In this document: piece after piece, positions 21,601-32,786 of the stretch
How positions within the stretch are numbered: the first letter of the stretch is position 1
Layout of the letters: each line of letters opens with the position of its first letter
NCBI GenBank assembly: GCA_963662175.1
Contig: OY759214.1
Coordinates: forward strand, 14,012,001 to 14,076,000
From: Aradus depressus
Taxonomy: Eukaryota; Arthropoda; Insecta; Hemiptera; Aradidae
Length of the DNA stretch: 64,000 bases
Direction of reading: 5' to 3'
Translations under genes and position numbers: made by a program
The notes under the pieces: generated by a model
The model's input: the letters and a program-made list of their open reading frames with translations, nothing else
Database searches by the model: none
What the model was told of the DNA's origin: nothing

Positions 21601-22372
21601 AAACCACAAACTTCACAAATTATTATCCATAAATAATGCAGAACTTGAAGCGATAAAAACAGCTATAGGTTATACTGAAAGTCATTTTAATAACTATCGC
21701 ATTGTAATCCTAACCGATTCAAAAGTCTCCATCCAACAGTTAAAATATATGTACAGATGCAGTACAAATAACGTTATTCTGAATGACATAATAAAACTCC
21801 TTGATAAGACTGAGAATGACTACGTCATACAATGGGTACCGGGACACGTGAATCTGTATGGGAATGAGAGGGCTGACTCGTTGGCCAAACAGACAGAAGA
21901 GTTGAGAGAAGTGAGAAGTGAACAGTACGTACCTGTGTACGACCTATTCCAGGAGGTCAGACGGGAGACAGGAGAGAGATGGAGGAAGAGCTTCGAGGAA
22001 ACATGTCACACCAAGGGACAGTTTTACTACAGGATCCAGAAGAGTCCCAGGCAGGTCCCCTGGTTCACCAGGACAGACAGACAACTTAGCAGGACACAGA
22101 TCGTTATCCTGACCAGGATAAGAACCGGCCACGGCAGGGTTAACAAGTACCTTTATTTAATGAGACTCGCTGATACTCCGAACTGCGATATATGCGGTGA
22201 TATGGAAGACATGTTACACATCTTTGTGTCATGTATAAAATATGACGATTCAAGACAGGGATGTGTAATGTTGCAGAATGTCGAAAATTTTCTCACTCAG
22301 TTAGTAACTTCCCAAGACAAATTCATTCCTACTATATTCCAATTTATAAAACGAAATAAAATAGAAATTTAG
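18680..22372 (+). CDS. LINE ORF2: APE endonuclease, reverse transcriptase, RNase H (1230 aa)
   Basis: Enzyme that nicks target DNA and reverse-transcribes the element RNA from the nick. The N-terminal APE-type endonuclease (~8-225) shows QLNCRSIKNKW, the acid in VFQETWL, GDLNGNSPVWGS (~140) and GSDHLPIL (~215). The reverse transcriptase (~425-700) shows SSYRGIALIPCLAKI, FIDINKAYDNV (~569, first catalytic Asp), GLLQGDVWSPLLFN and IQYADDIVIF (~657, catalytic Asp pair). RNase H (~949-1070) keeps the acid set in IFTDASKS, NNAELEAI, LTDSKVS and WVPGHVNLYGNERAD. The C-terminus has a C-x2-C..H..C motif in CDICGDMEDMLHIFVSC (~1169). All catalytic positions appear present and the frame is unbroken. 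The LLQGDVWSP form, in place of the common PQG-xx-LSP, is unusual. GC-rich codons cluster at 20520-20660 within an otherwise AT-rich gene. Confidence 0.95.
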   Translation: MTKIQNQNINIVQLNCRSIKNKWSEITNFLNVNGIHVGVFQETWLRPELTFSTANYQLYRQDRSDGYGGVAFLLHKGLIFEKIDIQPINNIEVIGIQIVNSRPKISIFNVYIAPNNYLNKNQIKKLFFEVESKNFSILCGDLNGNSPVWGSSSESRQGRLISEELDDSRLILLNDGSETRLTQPSQARSCVDLTLATPDLVHSLIWQVLDDSMGSDHLPILTQAQLDTPLTPNRPYTDRRNFRQADYTTYQTEVEKELATTSITNINHLIAIMNRAGDKAIPRHKTGPNRKVKAKCWWNDDIKKAHEGKIDSIKNFKKNMTLQTYKEMRQKINLTKKLIREEKKKCWIEFTENVTPNMLNVMWKNIRAIRGKFQQEKNKIIENKNAATDFLASIRKEEKLGTYVIPLRRRHCDDSEVPFMTQPFQMSELEAVLYRKKGSAPGRDEVNYEMVKYLPTEAKETLLEMYNGMFSRCELPEEWRNINIIPIPKPHKNLELVSSYRGIALIPCLAKIINGMIKNRLEWFVEKHRLLSPYSLGFRKCRSTADALMLLVSAVEEAFRKKQILLALFIDINKAYDNVQTQSLMDRLIESRVPDKIIRWIYECIRKKRFFIKTAEGEVVGESERGLLQGDVWSPLLFNIYTNQLHHDLPQQLTLIQYADDIVIFTTQRTIDTATHIILEGYNHITRVLDKLKLTINPDKCALVPFTKKRIKFEIIKLEVNNKSINAEKQKKFLGLTLDNKLNFKTHLDEIITKSKKSINVLKALAGISWGAHPTNMLILYKAIVRPLSDYGCEIYHSSKSPLIHKLQTIQNQALRICLGSFRTTPVHVLLSEAGEIPLNLRREWLIQKKLIKIYSDQCHPLHTLINNQNPQLNTYLTTQNLQLQDIKQLIKPNNGPYKFDTFRPITQITVETHTNIPNLNVSKKTLNPVVLKHMTLDHLDTLYRDTYRIFTDASKSQDNVGIGIYDPQTHHSINHKLHKLLSINNAELEAIKTAIGYTESHFNNYRIVILTDSKVSIQQLKYMYRCSTNNVILNDIIKLLDKTENDYVIQWVPGHVNLYGNERADSLAKQTEELREVRSEQYVPVYDLFQEVRRETGERWRKSFEETCHTKGQFYYRIQKSPRQVPWFTRTDRQLSRTQIVILTRIRTGHGRVNKYLYLMRLADTPNCDICGDMEDMLHIFVSCIKYDDSRQGCVMLQNVENFLTQLVTSQDKFIPTIFQFIKRNKIEI

Positions 22373-22547
22373 TAAAGATAGGAGGGGGACGATGGGGGGG
22401 TGGGGGCTGGTGTGGGGCTGATGGCTTGCGTCGTTGGGGGCCTTCTGTTTCCGCCCCGGGTCTCTGGCCCTCCTGGGTTTCCCCAAAAAACTCAAACATC
22501 ATTGAAACATTGTGTCAGGCTATATAGGGCAATTACGCCTTGGAGCC

Positions 22548-22592
<45 letters not shown>
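22373..22592 (+). other. LINE 3' UTR with G-rich motif and poly(A) tail
   Basis: The first 40 bases contain G-runs (GGGGG, GGGGGGG, GGGGG, GGGG between 22384 and 22418) that fit a G-quadruplex. The body ends 'gcaattacgccttggagcca' + 'tt' and then 42 A. No AATAAA precedes the tail. The tail is uninterrupted, consistent with a young insertion. Confidence 0.85.
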
Positions 22593-22595
<3 letters not shown>

Positions 22596-24901
22596 TTGTT
22601 AAAACTGATAGAGAACGAGCGGATTATCTGAATCCTACACAAAAATCAAAATAAAAACGTTTTTCAAAAAATTCGCGCTATTTAACGGTTTATAGGCTTA
22701 ATAATTGTTAAAACTGATACGACAGATTCAGATTTATCCGGAAAGTCCCATCCGAAGGACGACGTGCTCAAGGCTTTCAACCTAAGTAGAAATTGACCTA
22801 CCCAGGTTTATTTACATAACATACGTCTCATTATCGAGTACGTCACATTCGAAAAAGCCCTGGATCATTGCTTAATGTCCCATCCGAAGGACGACGTGCT
22901 CAAAGTTATTTTTAGCTTCCTGATTAAAACATCTGACCTAAGTGCCTCAACTAGATTTCTAAGTGGCGATCCTGAGCTCGGTAGACTCCATTCTTGAAAT
23001 TTCTCGCTTTTTAACGGTTTATAGATTTAATATTTGTTAAAACTGATAGAGAACGACCGGATTATCTGAATCCTACACAAAAATCAAAATAAAAATGTTT
23101 TTCAAAAAATTCACGCTATTTAACGGTTTATAGGCTTAATAACTGTTAAAACTGATACGACAGAATCAGATATATCCGAAAAGTCCCATCCGACGGACGA
23201 CGTGCTCAAAGTGTTTTTTAACTTCCCGATTGAAACATCTGACCTAAGTGCCTCAACTAGATTTCTAAGTGGCGATCCTGAGCTCGGTAGACTCCATTCT
23301 TGAAATTTCTCGCTTTTTAACGGTTTATAGATTTAATATTTGTTAAAACTGATAGAGAACGACCGGATTATCTGAATCCTACACAAAAATCAAAATAAAA
23401 ATGTTTTTCAAAAAATTCGCGCTATTTAACGGTTTATAGGCTTAATAATTGTTAAAACTGATACGACAGATTCAGATTTATCCGGAAAGTCCCATCCGAA
23501 GGACGACGTGCTCAAGGCTATTTTCAACCTAAGTGAAATTTCACCTACCCAGGTTTATTTACATAACATACGTCTCATTATCGAGTACCTCTCTGAGAAC
23601 GAGCGGATTATCTGAATCCTACACAAAAATCAAAATAAAAATGTTTTTCAAAAAATTTGCGCTATTTAACGGTTTATAGGCTTAATAATTGTTAAAACTG
23701 ATACGACAGATTCAGATTTATCCGGAAAGTCCCATCCGAAGGACGACGTGCTCAAGGCTTTCAACCTAAGTAGAAATTGACCTACCCAGGTTTATTTACA
23801 TAACATACGTCTCATTATCGAGTACGTCACATTCGAAAAAGCCCTGGATCATTGCTTAATGTCCCATCCGAAGGACGACGTGCTCAAAGTTATTTTTAGC
23901 TCCCGATTAAAACATCTGACCTAAGTGCCTCAACTAGATTTCTAAGTGGCGATCCTGAGCTCGGTAGACTCCATTCTTGAAATTTCTCGCTTTTTAACGG
24001 TTTATAGATTTAATATTTGTTAAAACTGATAGAGAACGACCGGATTATCTGAATCCTACACAAAAATCAAAATAAAAATGTTTTTCAAAAAATTCACGCT
24101 ATTTAACGGTTTATAGGCTTAATAACTGTTAAAACTGATACGACAGAATCAGATATATCCGAAAAGTCCCATCCGACGGACGACGTGCTCAAGGCTATTT
24201 TCAACCTAAGTGAAATTTCACCTAACCAGGTTTATTTACATAACATACGTCTCATTATCGAGTACCTCACATCCGAAAAAGCCCTGGATCATCGCTTAAA
24301 GTCCCATCCGAAGGACGACGTGCTCAAAGTGTTTTTTAACTTCCCAATTGAAACATCTGACCTAAGTGCCTCAGCTAGATTTGTAAGTGGCGATCCTGAG
24401 CTCGGAAGACTCCATTCTTCAAATTTCTCGCTTTTTAACGGTTTATAGATTTAATATTTGTTAAAACTGATAGAGAACGACCGGATTATCTGAACCCCAC
24501 ACAAAAATCAAAATGAAAACGTTTTTCAAAAAATTCGCGCTATTTAACGGTTTATAGGCTTAATAATTGTTAAAACTGATACTACAGATTCAGATATATC
24601 CGGAAAGTCCCATCCGAAGGACGACGTGCTCAAGGCTTTCAACCTACGTGGAAATTGACCTACCCAGGTTTATTTACATAACATACGTCTCATTATCGAG
24701 TACCTCACATTCGAAAAAGCCCTGGATCATCGCTTAATGTCCCATCCGAAGGACGAAGTGCTCAAAGTTATTTTTAACTTCCCGATGAAAACATCTGACC
24801 TAAGTGCCTCAGCTAGATTTCTAAGTGGCGATCCTGAGCTCGGTAGACTCCATTCTTCAAATTTCTTGCTTTTCAACGGTTTATAGATTTAATATTTGTT
24901 A
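22593..24901 (+). repeat. 441-bp satellite, block 2 right
   Basis: The satellite resumes at 'atatttgttaaaactg', exactly where it stopped at 17045. It repeats the rearranged segment seen at 15188-16600 (shortened monomer near 23196, deletion scar at 23589, 'cattgcttaatg' variants). It then passes into standard monomers (24185-24448 open frame) and ends at 24901 with the same break to segment J as block 1. Confidence 0.93.
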
Positions 24902-25072
24902 ACTGACAGAGCCATAGAGTGTGCTGGTTTCGGATTATGCCAACGTCAGCACAACGTTCAGACTGACTTTAAATATGGTGACACCGATCCACTATGGAAG
25001 AAAAATGCCAAAAAAAAAAGATGTATGTATAGATATGAACACAAATTAAAACTTGTGTACATTGTGATATAA
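24902..25072. other. Junction segment J, copy 2
   Basis: Near-identical to 7713-7884 ('cagagccatagagtgtgctg', A-run, 'gtgatataA'). It is followed by the same Helitron 5' end. The shared break points on both sides show that the block satellite-J-Helitron was duplicated as a unit. Confidence 0.7.
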
Positions 25073-25289
25073 TCTATATTAATAAAGCTGAAACGGGGTT
25101 TGTTTGTTTGTTTGTATGTTTGTTTGTATGTATGTATGTATGTTTGTTCCAGCATCACGCCCAAACTGATGGACGAATTTTTATGAAACTTCCCATGTAG
25201 CATTCTTTTGAGCCTGATTGAATAATAGGCTATGTGGCGTCCCAAAATTTTGATCGGGAGGGGGGGTTGTAAGGGGGGCCTAAGTATAT

Positions 25290-26990
25290 AAATAGTGCTA
25301 ACTCATTAACTAATGGTCAAATTGTCATGAAATTTCACACGTAGTCTTTTTAAAAGCCAAACAGGAAAAAAAGGTGTGTGGCGTCCCAAAGTTTTGAACG
25401 GGAGGGGGGGTTGTGGGGGGGCCTAAGTATAAATATAGAGCTAACTCATGAACTAATGGGCGAATCGTCATGAAATTTCACATGTAGTATTTTTAAAAGC
25501 CAAACAGGAAAAAAAAGTGTGTGGCGTCCCAAAGTTTTGAACGGGAGGGGGGGTTGTGGGGGGGCCTAAGTATAAATATAGAGCCAACTCTTTAACAGTT
25601 GGTCAGATTGTCACGAAGTTTCACATGTAGTATTCCTGAAGACCAAATAAAAAAAATAGGCGGTGTGACGGCTCAAAATTTTTTACGGGAGGGAGGTAGT
25701 GGGGGGGCCTAAGTATAAATATAGAGCTAACTCATTAACTAATGGGCGAATCGTCATGAAAAGCCAAATAGGAAAAAAAGGTGTGTGGCGTCCCAAAGTT
25801 TTGAACGGGAGGGAGGGTTGTGGGGGGGCCTAAGTATAAATATAGAGCTAACTCTTTAACGGTTGGTCGGATTGTCACGAAATTTCACATGGAGTATTCC
25901 TGAAGACCAAATAGAAAAATAGGCGGTGTGACGGCTCAAAATTTTTTACGAGAGGGGGGGGGGGTAGTGGGGGGGCCTAAGTATAAATATAGAGCTAACT
26001 CATTAACTAATGGGCGAATCGTCATGAAATTTCACGTAGTATTTTTAAAAGCCAAATAGGAAAAAAGGTGTGTGGCGTCCCAAAGTTTTGAACGGGAGGG
26101 GGGGTTGTGGGGGGGCCTAAGTATAAATATAGAGCTAACTCATTAACTAATGGGCGAATCGTCATGAAATTTCACGTAGTATTTTTAAAAGCCAAATAGG
26201 AAAAAAAGGTGTGTGGCGTCCCAAAGTTTTGAACGGGAGGGGGGGTTGTGGGGGGGCCTAAGTATAAATATAGAGCTAGCTCATCAACGGTTGATCGAAT
26301 TGTCACAAAGTTTCACATGTAGTATTCCTGAAGACCAAATAAAAAAATAGGCGGTGTAACGGCTCAAAATTTTGTACGGGAGGGGGGGTAGTGGCGGGGG
26401 GACCTAAGTATAAATATGGTGGTAGCTCAATAACGGTTGGTCGTATTGTCATGGAATTTCACATGTAGGATTCTTAAAAGCCAAATAGAAATATAGGGTG
26501 TATATGTCACAAAAGTTTGAACGGGAGGGTGGGTTGATGGGGGCCTAAGTATAAGTATAGTGATAAGTCATTAACGGATGATCGGATTGTCACGAAATTT
26601 CACATGTAGTATTCCTGGAGGCCAAATAGAAAAATAGGCGGTGTGACGGCTCAAAATTGTTTACGGGAGGGGGGGTTGTGGCGGGGGGGCCTAAGTATAA
26701 ATATAGTGCTAGCTCATTAACGGTTGGTCGTATTGTCATGGAATTTCACATGTAGTATTATTAAAAGCCAAATAGAATAATAGAGTGTATATGTCACAAA
26801 ATTTTGAACGGGGGGGTGGGTTGATGGGGGCCTTAGTATAAGTATTGTGATAAGTCATTAACGGATGATCGGATTGTCACGAAATTTCACATGTAGTATT
26901 CTTGATGGTCAAATAAAAAAATACACAATGTGACATTTTAAAAATTTGGGAGGGGGGCTAAGCATAAAAATAATGCTGAATCATTGAAGG
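25290..26990 (+). repeat. 143-bp G-rich tandem array, second copy
   Basis: Same unit as at 10480-12070, with landmarks near 25297, 25440, 25583, 25727, 25993, 26137 and 26273; one unit is shortened (~121 bp, 25727-25848). The right third holds more diverged units ('gtgtatatgtcacaaa', 'gtgatcggattgtcac' types). Most units keep the GGGAGGGGGGG / GGGGGGG block. Confidence 0.87.
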
Positions 26991-26991
26991 G

Positions 26992-28073
26992 TAATCGGAT
27001 TGTCATGAATTTCACATGTAGTAGTAGTAACTATGTATTCGCTGTGGGGTTCACTGTTGCAAGACATTTACTAGCTGTGATGCCCAGCGTTCCTAATATC
27101 GTACTTGCTGTGGGGTCCGCTGTTGCAAGGCACTTACTAACTGTAGTGCTCAGCCCCAGCGTTCCTAACTATGTACTGGCTGTGGGGTTCGCTGTTGCAA
27201 GGCACCTACAAGACATTTACTAGCTGTGATGCCCAGCGTTCCTAATTACGTACTAGCTGTGGGGTCTGCTGTTGCAAGGCGCTAGCAGTGTGGCCCAGCG
27301 TATTTAACTACGTAGGTACTAGCTGTGGGGTCCGCAGTTGCAAGGCACCTACTACCTGTAGGGCCCAGCGTTCCTAAAAACGTACTAGCTGTGGGGTCCG
27401 TCGTTGTAAAAGCATACTAGCTGTGATCCTCAGCGTTTCTAACTACGTACTAGCTGTGGGGTCCGCCGTTGCAAAACACATACTAGCTGTGATGCCCAGT
27501 GGGTCTAACTACGTACTAGCTGTGGGGTCCGCTGTTGCAAGACACTAGCTGTGATGCCCAGCGTTCCTAACTTCGTACTAGCTGTGGGGTCCGCTCTTGC
27601 GAGGCACATACTAGCTGCGGTCAATAGCGTTCTTAAGTACGCACTGGCTAGGATGTCCAGCGATGCTAAGTATTCACTATCTGTGGTTTCCGCCGTTGAA
27701 AGACGCATACTAGCTGTGATGCCCAGGGGTCCTAAAAACTTACTAGCTGGGATGTTTGACGTTGAAGGACTATAAGCCTTATTCCGTATGAATAATTGAA
27801 AATTATAACATCATGAATGTACTGTTAAAGGGTAAGCGGATTGGCATGAATTGCACATGTAGTAGTAGTAACTATGTATTCGCTGTGGGGTCCGCTGTTG
27901 CAAGGCATTTACTAGCTGCGGTCAATAGCGTTCTTAAGTACGCACTGGCTAGGATGTCCAGCGATGCTAAGTATTCACTATCTGTGGTTTCCGCCGTTGA
28001 AAGACGCATACTAAATGTGATGCCCAGGGGTCCTAAAAACTTACTAGCTGGGGTGTTTGACGTTGAAGGACTA
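26992..28073 (+). repeat. 66-bp minisatellite, two runs
   Basis: Runs at 26992-27770 and 27835-28073 of the 'ctagctgtggggtccgctgt' repeat. The second run is very similar to the end of the first ('gcggtcaatagcgttcttaa'), pointing to a recent local duplication of ~290 bp. Confidence 0.85.
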
Positions 28074-28175
28074 TAAGCCTTATTCCGTATGAATAATTAA
28101 AAATTATAACATCATGAATGTACTGTTGAAGAATTTAAAAGACTTATAGAAGATAATAGTAGAAAAGTCAAAGTT

Positions 28176-28204
28176 CCCCGGGCAACGCCGGGTATTACTG
28201 CTAG
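28176..28204 (+). terminator. Helitron 3' terminal hairpin and CTAG
   Basis: Perfect CCCGG-GCAACG-CCGGG hairpin, 12 nt, CTAG. TCTATATAAATAAAGC of the next copy follows at 28205. Confidence 0.82.
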
Positions 28205-30420
28205 TCTATATAAATAAAGCTGAAACGGGGTTTGTGTGTGTGTTTGTTTGTATGTTTGTTCCAGCATCACGCCCAAACGGCTGGACAGATCTTCATGAAA
28301 CTTCACATGTAGCATTCTTTTGAGCCCGATTGAATAATAGGCTATGTGGCGTCCCAGAATTTTGAACGGTAGGGAGGGTTGTAAGGGGGGCCTAAGTATA
28401 AAAATAGTCCTACCTCATTACGGTTGGTCGGATTGTCACGAAATTTCACATGTAGTATTCTTAAAGACCAAGTAGAAATATGAGGTGTGTAGCGTACCGA
28501 AAGTTTGAACGGGAGGGGGGGTTGTGGGGGGGCCTAAGTATAAATATAGAGCAAACTCTTCAACGGTTGGTCGGATTGTCACGAAATTTCACATGTAGTA
28601 TTTTTAAAAGCCAAATAGGAAAAAAAGGTGTGTGGCGTCCCAAAGTTTTGAACGGGAGGGGGGGTTGAGGGGGGGCCTAAGTATAAATATAGAGCTAACT
28701 CTTAAACGGTTGGTCGGATTGTCACGAAATTTCACATGTAGTATTCTTAAAGGCCAAATAGAAAAATAAGGTGTGTGGCGTCCCAAAGTTTTGAACGGGA
28801 GGGGGTTGTGGGGGGCCTAAGTATAAATATAGAGCTAGCTCATTAACTAATGGTCGGATTGTCACGAAATTTCACATGTAGTATTTTTAAAAGCCAAATA
28901 GGAAAAAAAGGTGTGTGGCGTTCTAAAGTGTTGAACGGGAGGGGGGGTTGAGGGGGGCCTAAGTATAAATATAGAGCTAGCTCATTAACGGTTGGTCGCA
29001 TTGTCACGAAGTTTCACATGTAGTATTCCTGAAGACCAAATAAAAAAAAAGGTGTGTGGCGTCCCAAAAATTTGAACGGGGGGAGGGGGGGGGGGGGTAG
29101 GCCTAAGTATAAATATAGTGCTAACTCTTCAAAGATTGGTCGGATTGTCACAAAATTTCACATGTAGTATTTTTAAAATCCAAATAGAAATATAAGATGT
29201 GTGGCGACCCAAAGTTTTGAACGGGAGGGGAGGTTGTGGGGATAGGCCTAAGTATAAATATAGTGCTGGCTCAATAACGGTTGGTCAGATTGTCACGAAA
29301 TTTCACATGTAGTATTTCTGAATGTCAAATAGAAAAATAGGCGGTGTGACGGCTCAAAATTTTGTACGGGAGGGGGGGTAGTGGCGGGGGGGCCTAAGTA
29401 TAAATATAGAGCTAGCTCAATAACGGTTGGGCGTATTGTCATGGAATTTCACATGTAGTATTCTTAAAAGCCAAATAGAAATATAGGGTGTATATGTCAC
29501 AAAATTTTGAACGGGATGGTGGGTTGATGGGGGCCTAAGTATAAGTATAGTGATGTCATTAACGGATGATCGGATTGTCACGAAATTTCACATGTAGTAT
29601 TCATAAAGGCCAAATAGAAAAATAGGGTGTGACGTCAAAAAATTGTGAACGGGAGGGGGGGTATGGGGGTAGGCCTAAATTTGAAGATAGTGATAGGTCA
29701 TTAACGGATGATCGGATTGTCATGGAATTTCACATGTACTATTATTGATGGCCAAATAGAAAAATACACTAGCTGTGATGCCCAGTGGTTCTAACTACGT
29801 ACTAGCTGTGGGGTCCGCCGTTACAAAAACATACTAGTTGTGATGCCCAGCGTTTCTAACTAGGTACTAGCGGTGGGGTCCGCCGTTGCAGAACACATAC
29901 TAGCTGTGATGCTGAGCGTTTCTAACTACGTACTAGCTGTGGGGTCCGCCGTTGCAAAACACATACTAGCTGTGATGCCCAGTGGTTCTAACTACATGCT
30001 AACTGTGGGGTCCGCTGTTGCAAAGCACTTAAAAGCTGTAGGGCCCAGCGTTCCTAAAAACGTACTATCTGTGGGGTCCGCTGTTGCAAGGCACTTACTA
30101 GCTGTGATGCCCAGCGTTCCTAATTACGTACTAGCTGTGGGGTCCGCTGTTGCGAGGCACATACTAGCTGTGATGCCCTGTGGTTCTAACTACATACTAT
30201 CTGTGGGCTCCGCAGTTGCAAGGCACCTACTAGCTGTAGGGCCCAGCGTTCCTAAAAACGTACTAGCTGTGGGGTCCGCCGTTGCAAAAACATACTAGCG
30301 GTGATGCCCAGCGTTTCTAATTTGGTACTAGCGGTGGGGTCCGCCGTTGCAGAACACATACTAGCTGTGATGCTGAGCGTTTCTAACTACGTACTAGCTG
30401 TGGGGTCCGCCGTTGCAAAA
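28205..30420 (+). mobile_element. Non-autonomous Helitron, 3'-truncated
   Basis: Begins directly after CTAG. It has the 5' subterminal region, about nine to ten 143-bp units (28400-29740) and a 66-bp minisatellite (29765-30420), and then breaks into satellite at 'gttgcaaaaactatttaacg' without a terminal hairpin. The minisatellite run here has well-conserved units, open for 141 codons (29873-30298). Confidence 0.82.
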
Positions 30421-32542
30421 ACTATTTAACGGTTTATAGGCTTAATAATTGTTAAAACTGATACGACAGATTCAGATTTATCCGGAAAGTCCCATCCGAA
30501 GGACGACGTGCTCAAGGCTTTCAACCTAAGTAGAAATTGACCTACCCAGGTTTATTTACATAACATACGTCTCATTATCGAGTACCTCACATTCGAAAAA
30601 GCCCTGCATCATTGCTTAATGTCTCATCCGAAGGACGACGTGCTCAAAGTTATTTTTAGCTTCCCGATTAAAACATCTGACCTAAGTGCCTCAACTAGAT
30701 TTCTAAGTGGCGATCCTGAGCTCGGTAGACTCCATTCTTGAAATTTCTCGCTTTTTAACGGTTTATAGATTTAATATTTGTTAAAACTGATAGAGAACGA
30801 CCGGATTATCTGAATCCTACACAAAAATCAAAATAAAAATGTTTTTCAAAAAATTCACGCTATTTAACGGTTTATAGGCTTAATAATTGTTAAAACTGAT
30901 ACGACAGAATCAGATATATCCGAAAAGTCCCATCCGACGGACGACGTGCTCAAGGCTATTTTCAACCTAAGTGAAATTTCACCTAACCAGGTTTATTTAC
31001 ATAACATACGTCTCATTATCGAGTACCTCACATTCGAAAAAGCCCTGGATCATCGCTTAAAGTCCCATCCGAAGGACGACGTGCTCAAAGTGTTTTTTAA
31101 CTTCCCGATTGAAACATCTGACCTAAGTGCCTCAGCTAGATTTCTAAGTGGCGATCCTGAGCTCGGTAGACTCCATTCTTGAAATTTCTCGCTTTTTAAC
31201 GGTTTATAGATTTAATATTTGTTAAAACTGATAGAGAACGACCGGATTATCTGAATCCTACACAAAAATCAAAATAAAAATGTTTTTCAAAAAATTTGCG
31301 CTATTTAACGGTTTATAGGCTTAATAATTGTTAAAACTGATACGAGAGATTCAGATTTATCCGGAAAGTCCCATCCGAAGGACGACGTGCTCAAGGCTAT
31401 TTTCAACCTAAGTGATATTTCACCTACCCAGGTTTATTTACATAACATACGTCTCATTATCGAGTACCTCACATTCGAAAAAGCCCTGGATCATCGCTTA
31501 AAGTCCCTTCCGAAGGACGACGTGCTCAAAGTGTTTTTTAACTTCCCGATTGAAACATCTGACCTAAGTGCCTCAACTAGATTTCTAAGTGGCGATCCTG
31601 AGCTCGGTAGACTCCATTCTTGAACTTTCTCGCTTTTTAACGGTTTATAGATTTAATATTTGTTAGAACTGATAGAGAACGACCGGATTATCTGAATCCT
31701 ACACAAAAATCAAAATAAAAATGTTTTTCAAAAAATTTGCGCTATTTAACGGTTTATAGGCTTAATAATTGTTAAAACTGATACGACAGATTCAGATTTA
31801 TCCGGAAAGTCCCATCCGAAGGACGACGTGCTCAAGGCTATTTTCAACCTAAGTGAAATTTCACCTACCCAGGTTTATTTACATAACATACGTCTCATTA
31901 TCGAGTACCTCACATTCGAAAAAGTCCTGGAACATCGCTTAAAGTCCCATCCGAAGGACGACGTGCTCATAGTTATTTTTCACTTCCCGATTAAAACATC
32001 TGACCTAAGTGCCTCAGCTAGATTTGTAAGTGCCGATCCTGAGCTCGGTAGACTCCATTCTTGAAATTTCTCGCTTTTTAACGGTTTATAGATTAAATAT
32101 TTGTTAAAACTGATAGAGAACGACCGGATTATCTGAACCCCACACAAAAATCAAAATGAAAACGTTTTTCAAAAAATTCGCGCTATTTAACGGTTTATAG
32201 GCTTAATAATTGTTAAAACTGATACTACAGATTCAGATATATCCGGAAAGTCCCATCCGAAGGACGACGTGCTCAAGGCTTTCAACCTAAGTGGAAATTG
32301 ACCTACCCAGGTTTATTTACATAACATACGTCTCATTATCGAGTACCTCACATTCGAAAAAGCCCTGGATCATCGCTTAATGTCCCATCCGAAGGACGAA
32401 GTGCTCAAAGTTATTTTTAACTTCCCGATTAAAACATCTGACCTAAGTGCCTCAGCTAGATTTCTAAGTGGCGATCCTGAGCTCGGTAGACTCCATTCTT
32501 CAAATTTCTTGCTTTTTAACGGTTTATAGATTTAATATTTGT
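30421..32542 (+). repeat. 441-bp satellite, block 3
   Basis: About 4.8 monomers, open frames at 30946, 31387 and 31828. The order of monomer types matches that of block 1 only in part. It ends with a C-type monomer ('gaagtgctcaaagttatt', 'caaatttcttgc') like block 2, then segment J. Confidence 0.93.
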
Positions 32543-32665
32543 TAACTGACAGAGCCATAGAGTGTGCTGGTTTCGGATTATGCCAACGTCAGCACAACGT
32601 TCAGACTGACTTTAAATATGGTGACACCGATCCACTATGGAAGAAAAATGCCCCAAAAAAAAAGA
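32543..32665. other. Junction segment J, copy 3 (truncated)
   Basis: Same start as the other two copies ('ctgacagagccatagagtgt'), but it stops after the A-run at 'aaagatg' and joins a 143-bp-like unit ('tcctacctcagtaacggttg'). The right part of J and the Helitron 5' end are missing. Confidence 0.65.
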
Positions 32666-32786
32666 TGTCCTACCTCAGTAACGGTTGGTCGGATTGTCAC
32701 GAAATTTCACTGGTAGTATTCCTGAAGGCCAAATAGAAAAAAAAGTATGTGACGTCACACACATGTGAACTGAAGGGGGGTTGTGG

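Larger units (their letters stand above)
17046..22592 (+). mobile_element. Full-length I-like non-LTR retrotransposon
   Basis: A ~5.55-kb element with a 175-bp 5' UTR starting CAGTCTGTGG, ORF1 (17221-18531), a 148-bp spacer, ORF2 (18680-22372), a 178-bp 3' UTR and a poly(A) of about 42 bases (22551-22592). It has an 11-bp target duplication and an empty paralogous site. Both ORFs are open throughout. The layout (gag-like ORF1 with zinc knuckles; ORF2 with APE endonuclease, reverse transcriptase, RNase H and a C-terminal CCHC) is that of the I superfamily (I/LOA/R1 side). Jockey elements normally lack RNase H. The exact clade is an inference. Intact ends and ORFs suggest a recent insertion that may be competent. 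Confidence 0.93.
14720..24000 (+). repeat. 1863-bp higher-order repeat, interrupted by a LINE
   Basis: Matching satellite landmarks are 1863 bp apart: 14905 and 16768, and the pre-insertion sites 15172 and 17035. Past the retrotransposon the offset becomes 7418 (16171 to 23589 for the 'ctctctgagaacgag' scar; 15491 to 22909 for 'tttttagcttcctg'). 7418 equals 1863 plus 5555, and 5555 is the length of retrotransposon plus one target duplication. So the second unit is the same repeat split by the insertion. Confidence 0.9.
25073..28204 (+). mobile_element. Non-autonomous Helitron, complete expanded copy
   Basis: Starts A|TCTATATTAATAAAGC and ends with hairpin and CTAG at 28201-28204. Near the 5' end is a GTTT/GTAT microsatellite (25100-25145), followed by about twelve 143-bp units (25290-26990) and the 66-bp minisatellite in two runs. 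A partial 3' segment ('gactataagccttattccgt') lies between the runs at 27765-27825, as if the 3' part was duplicated. No transposase is present. The end touches the next Helitron start directly. Confidence 0.85.
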
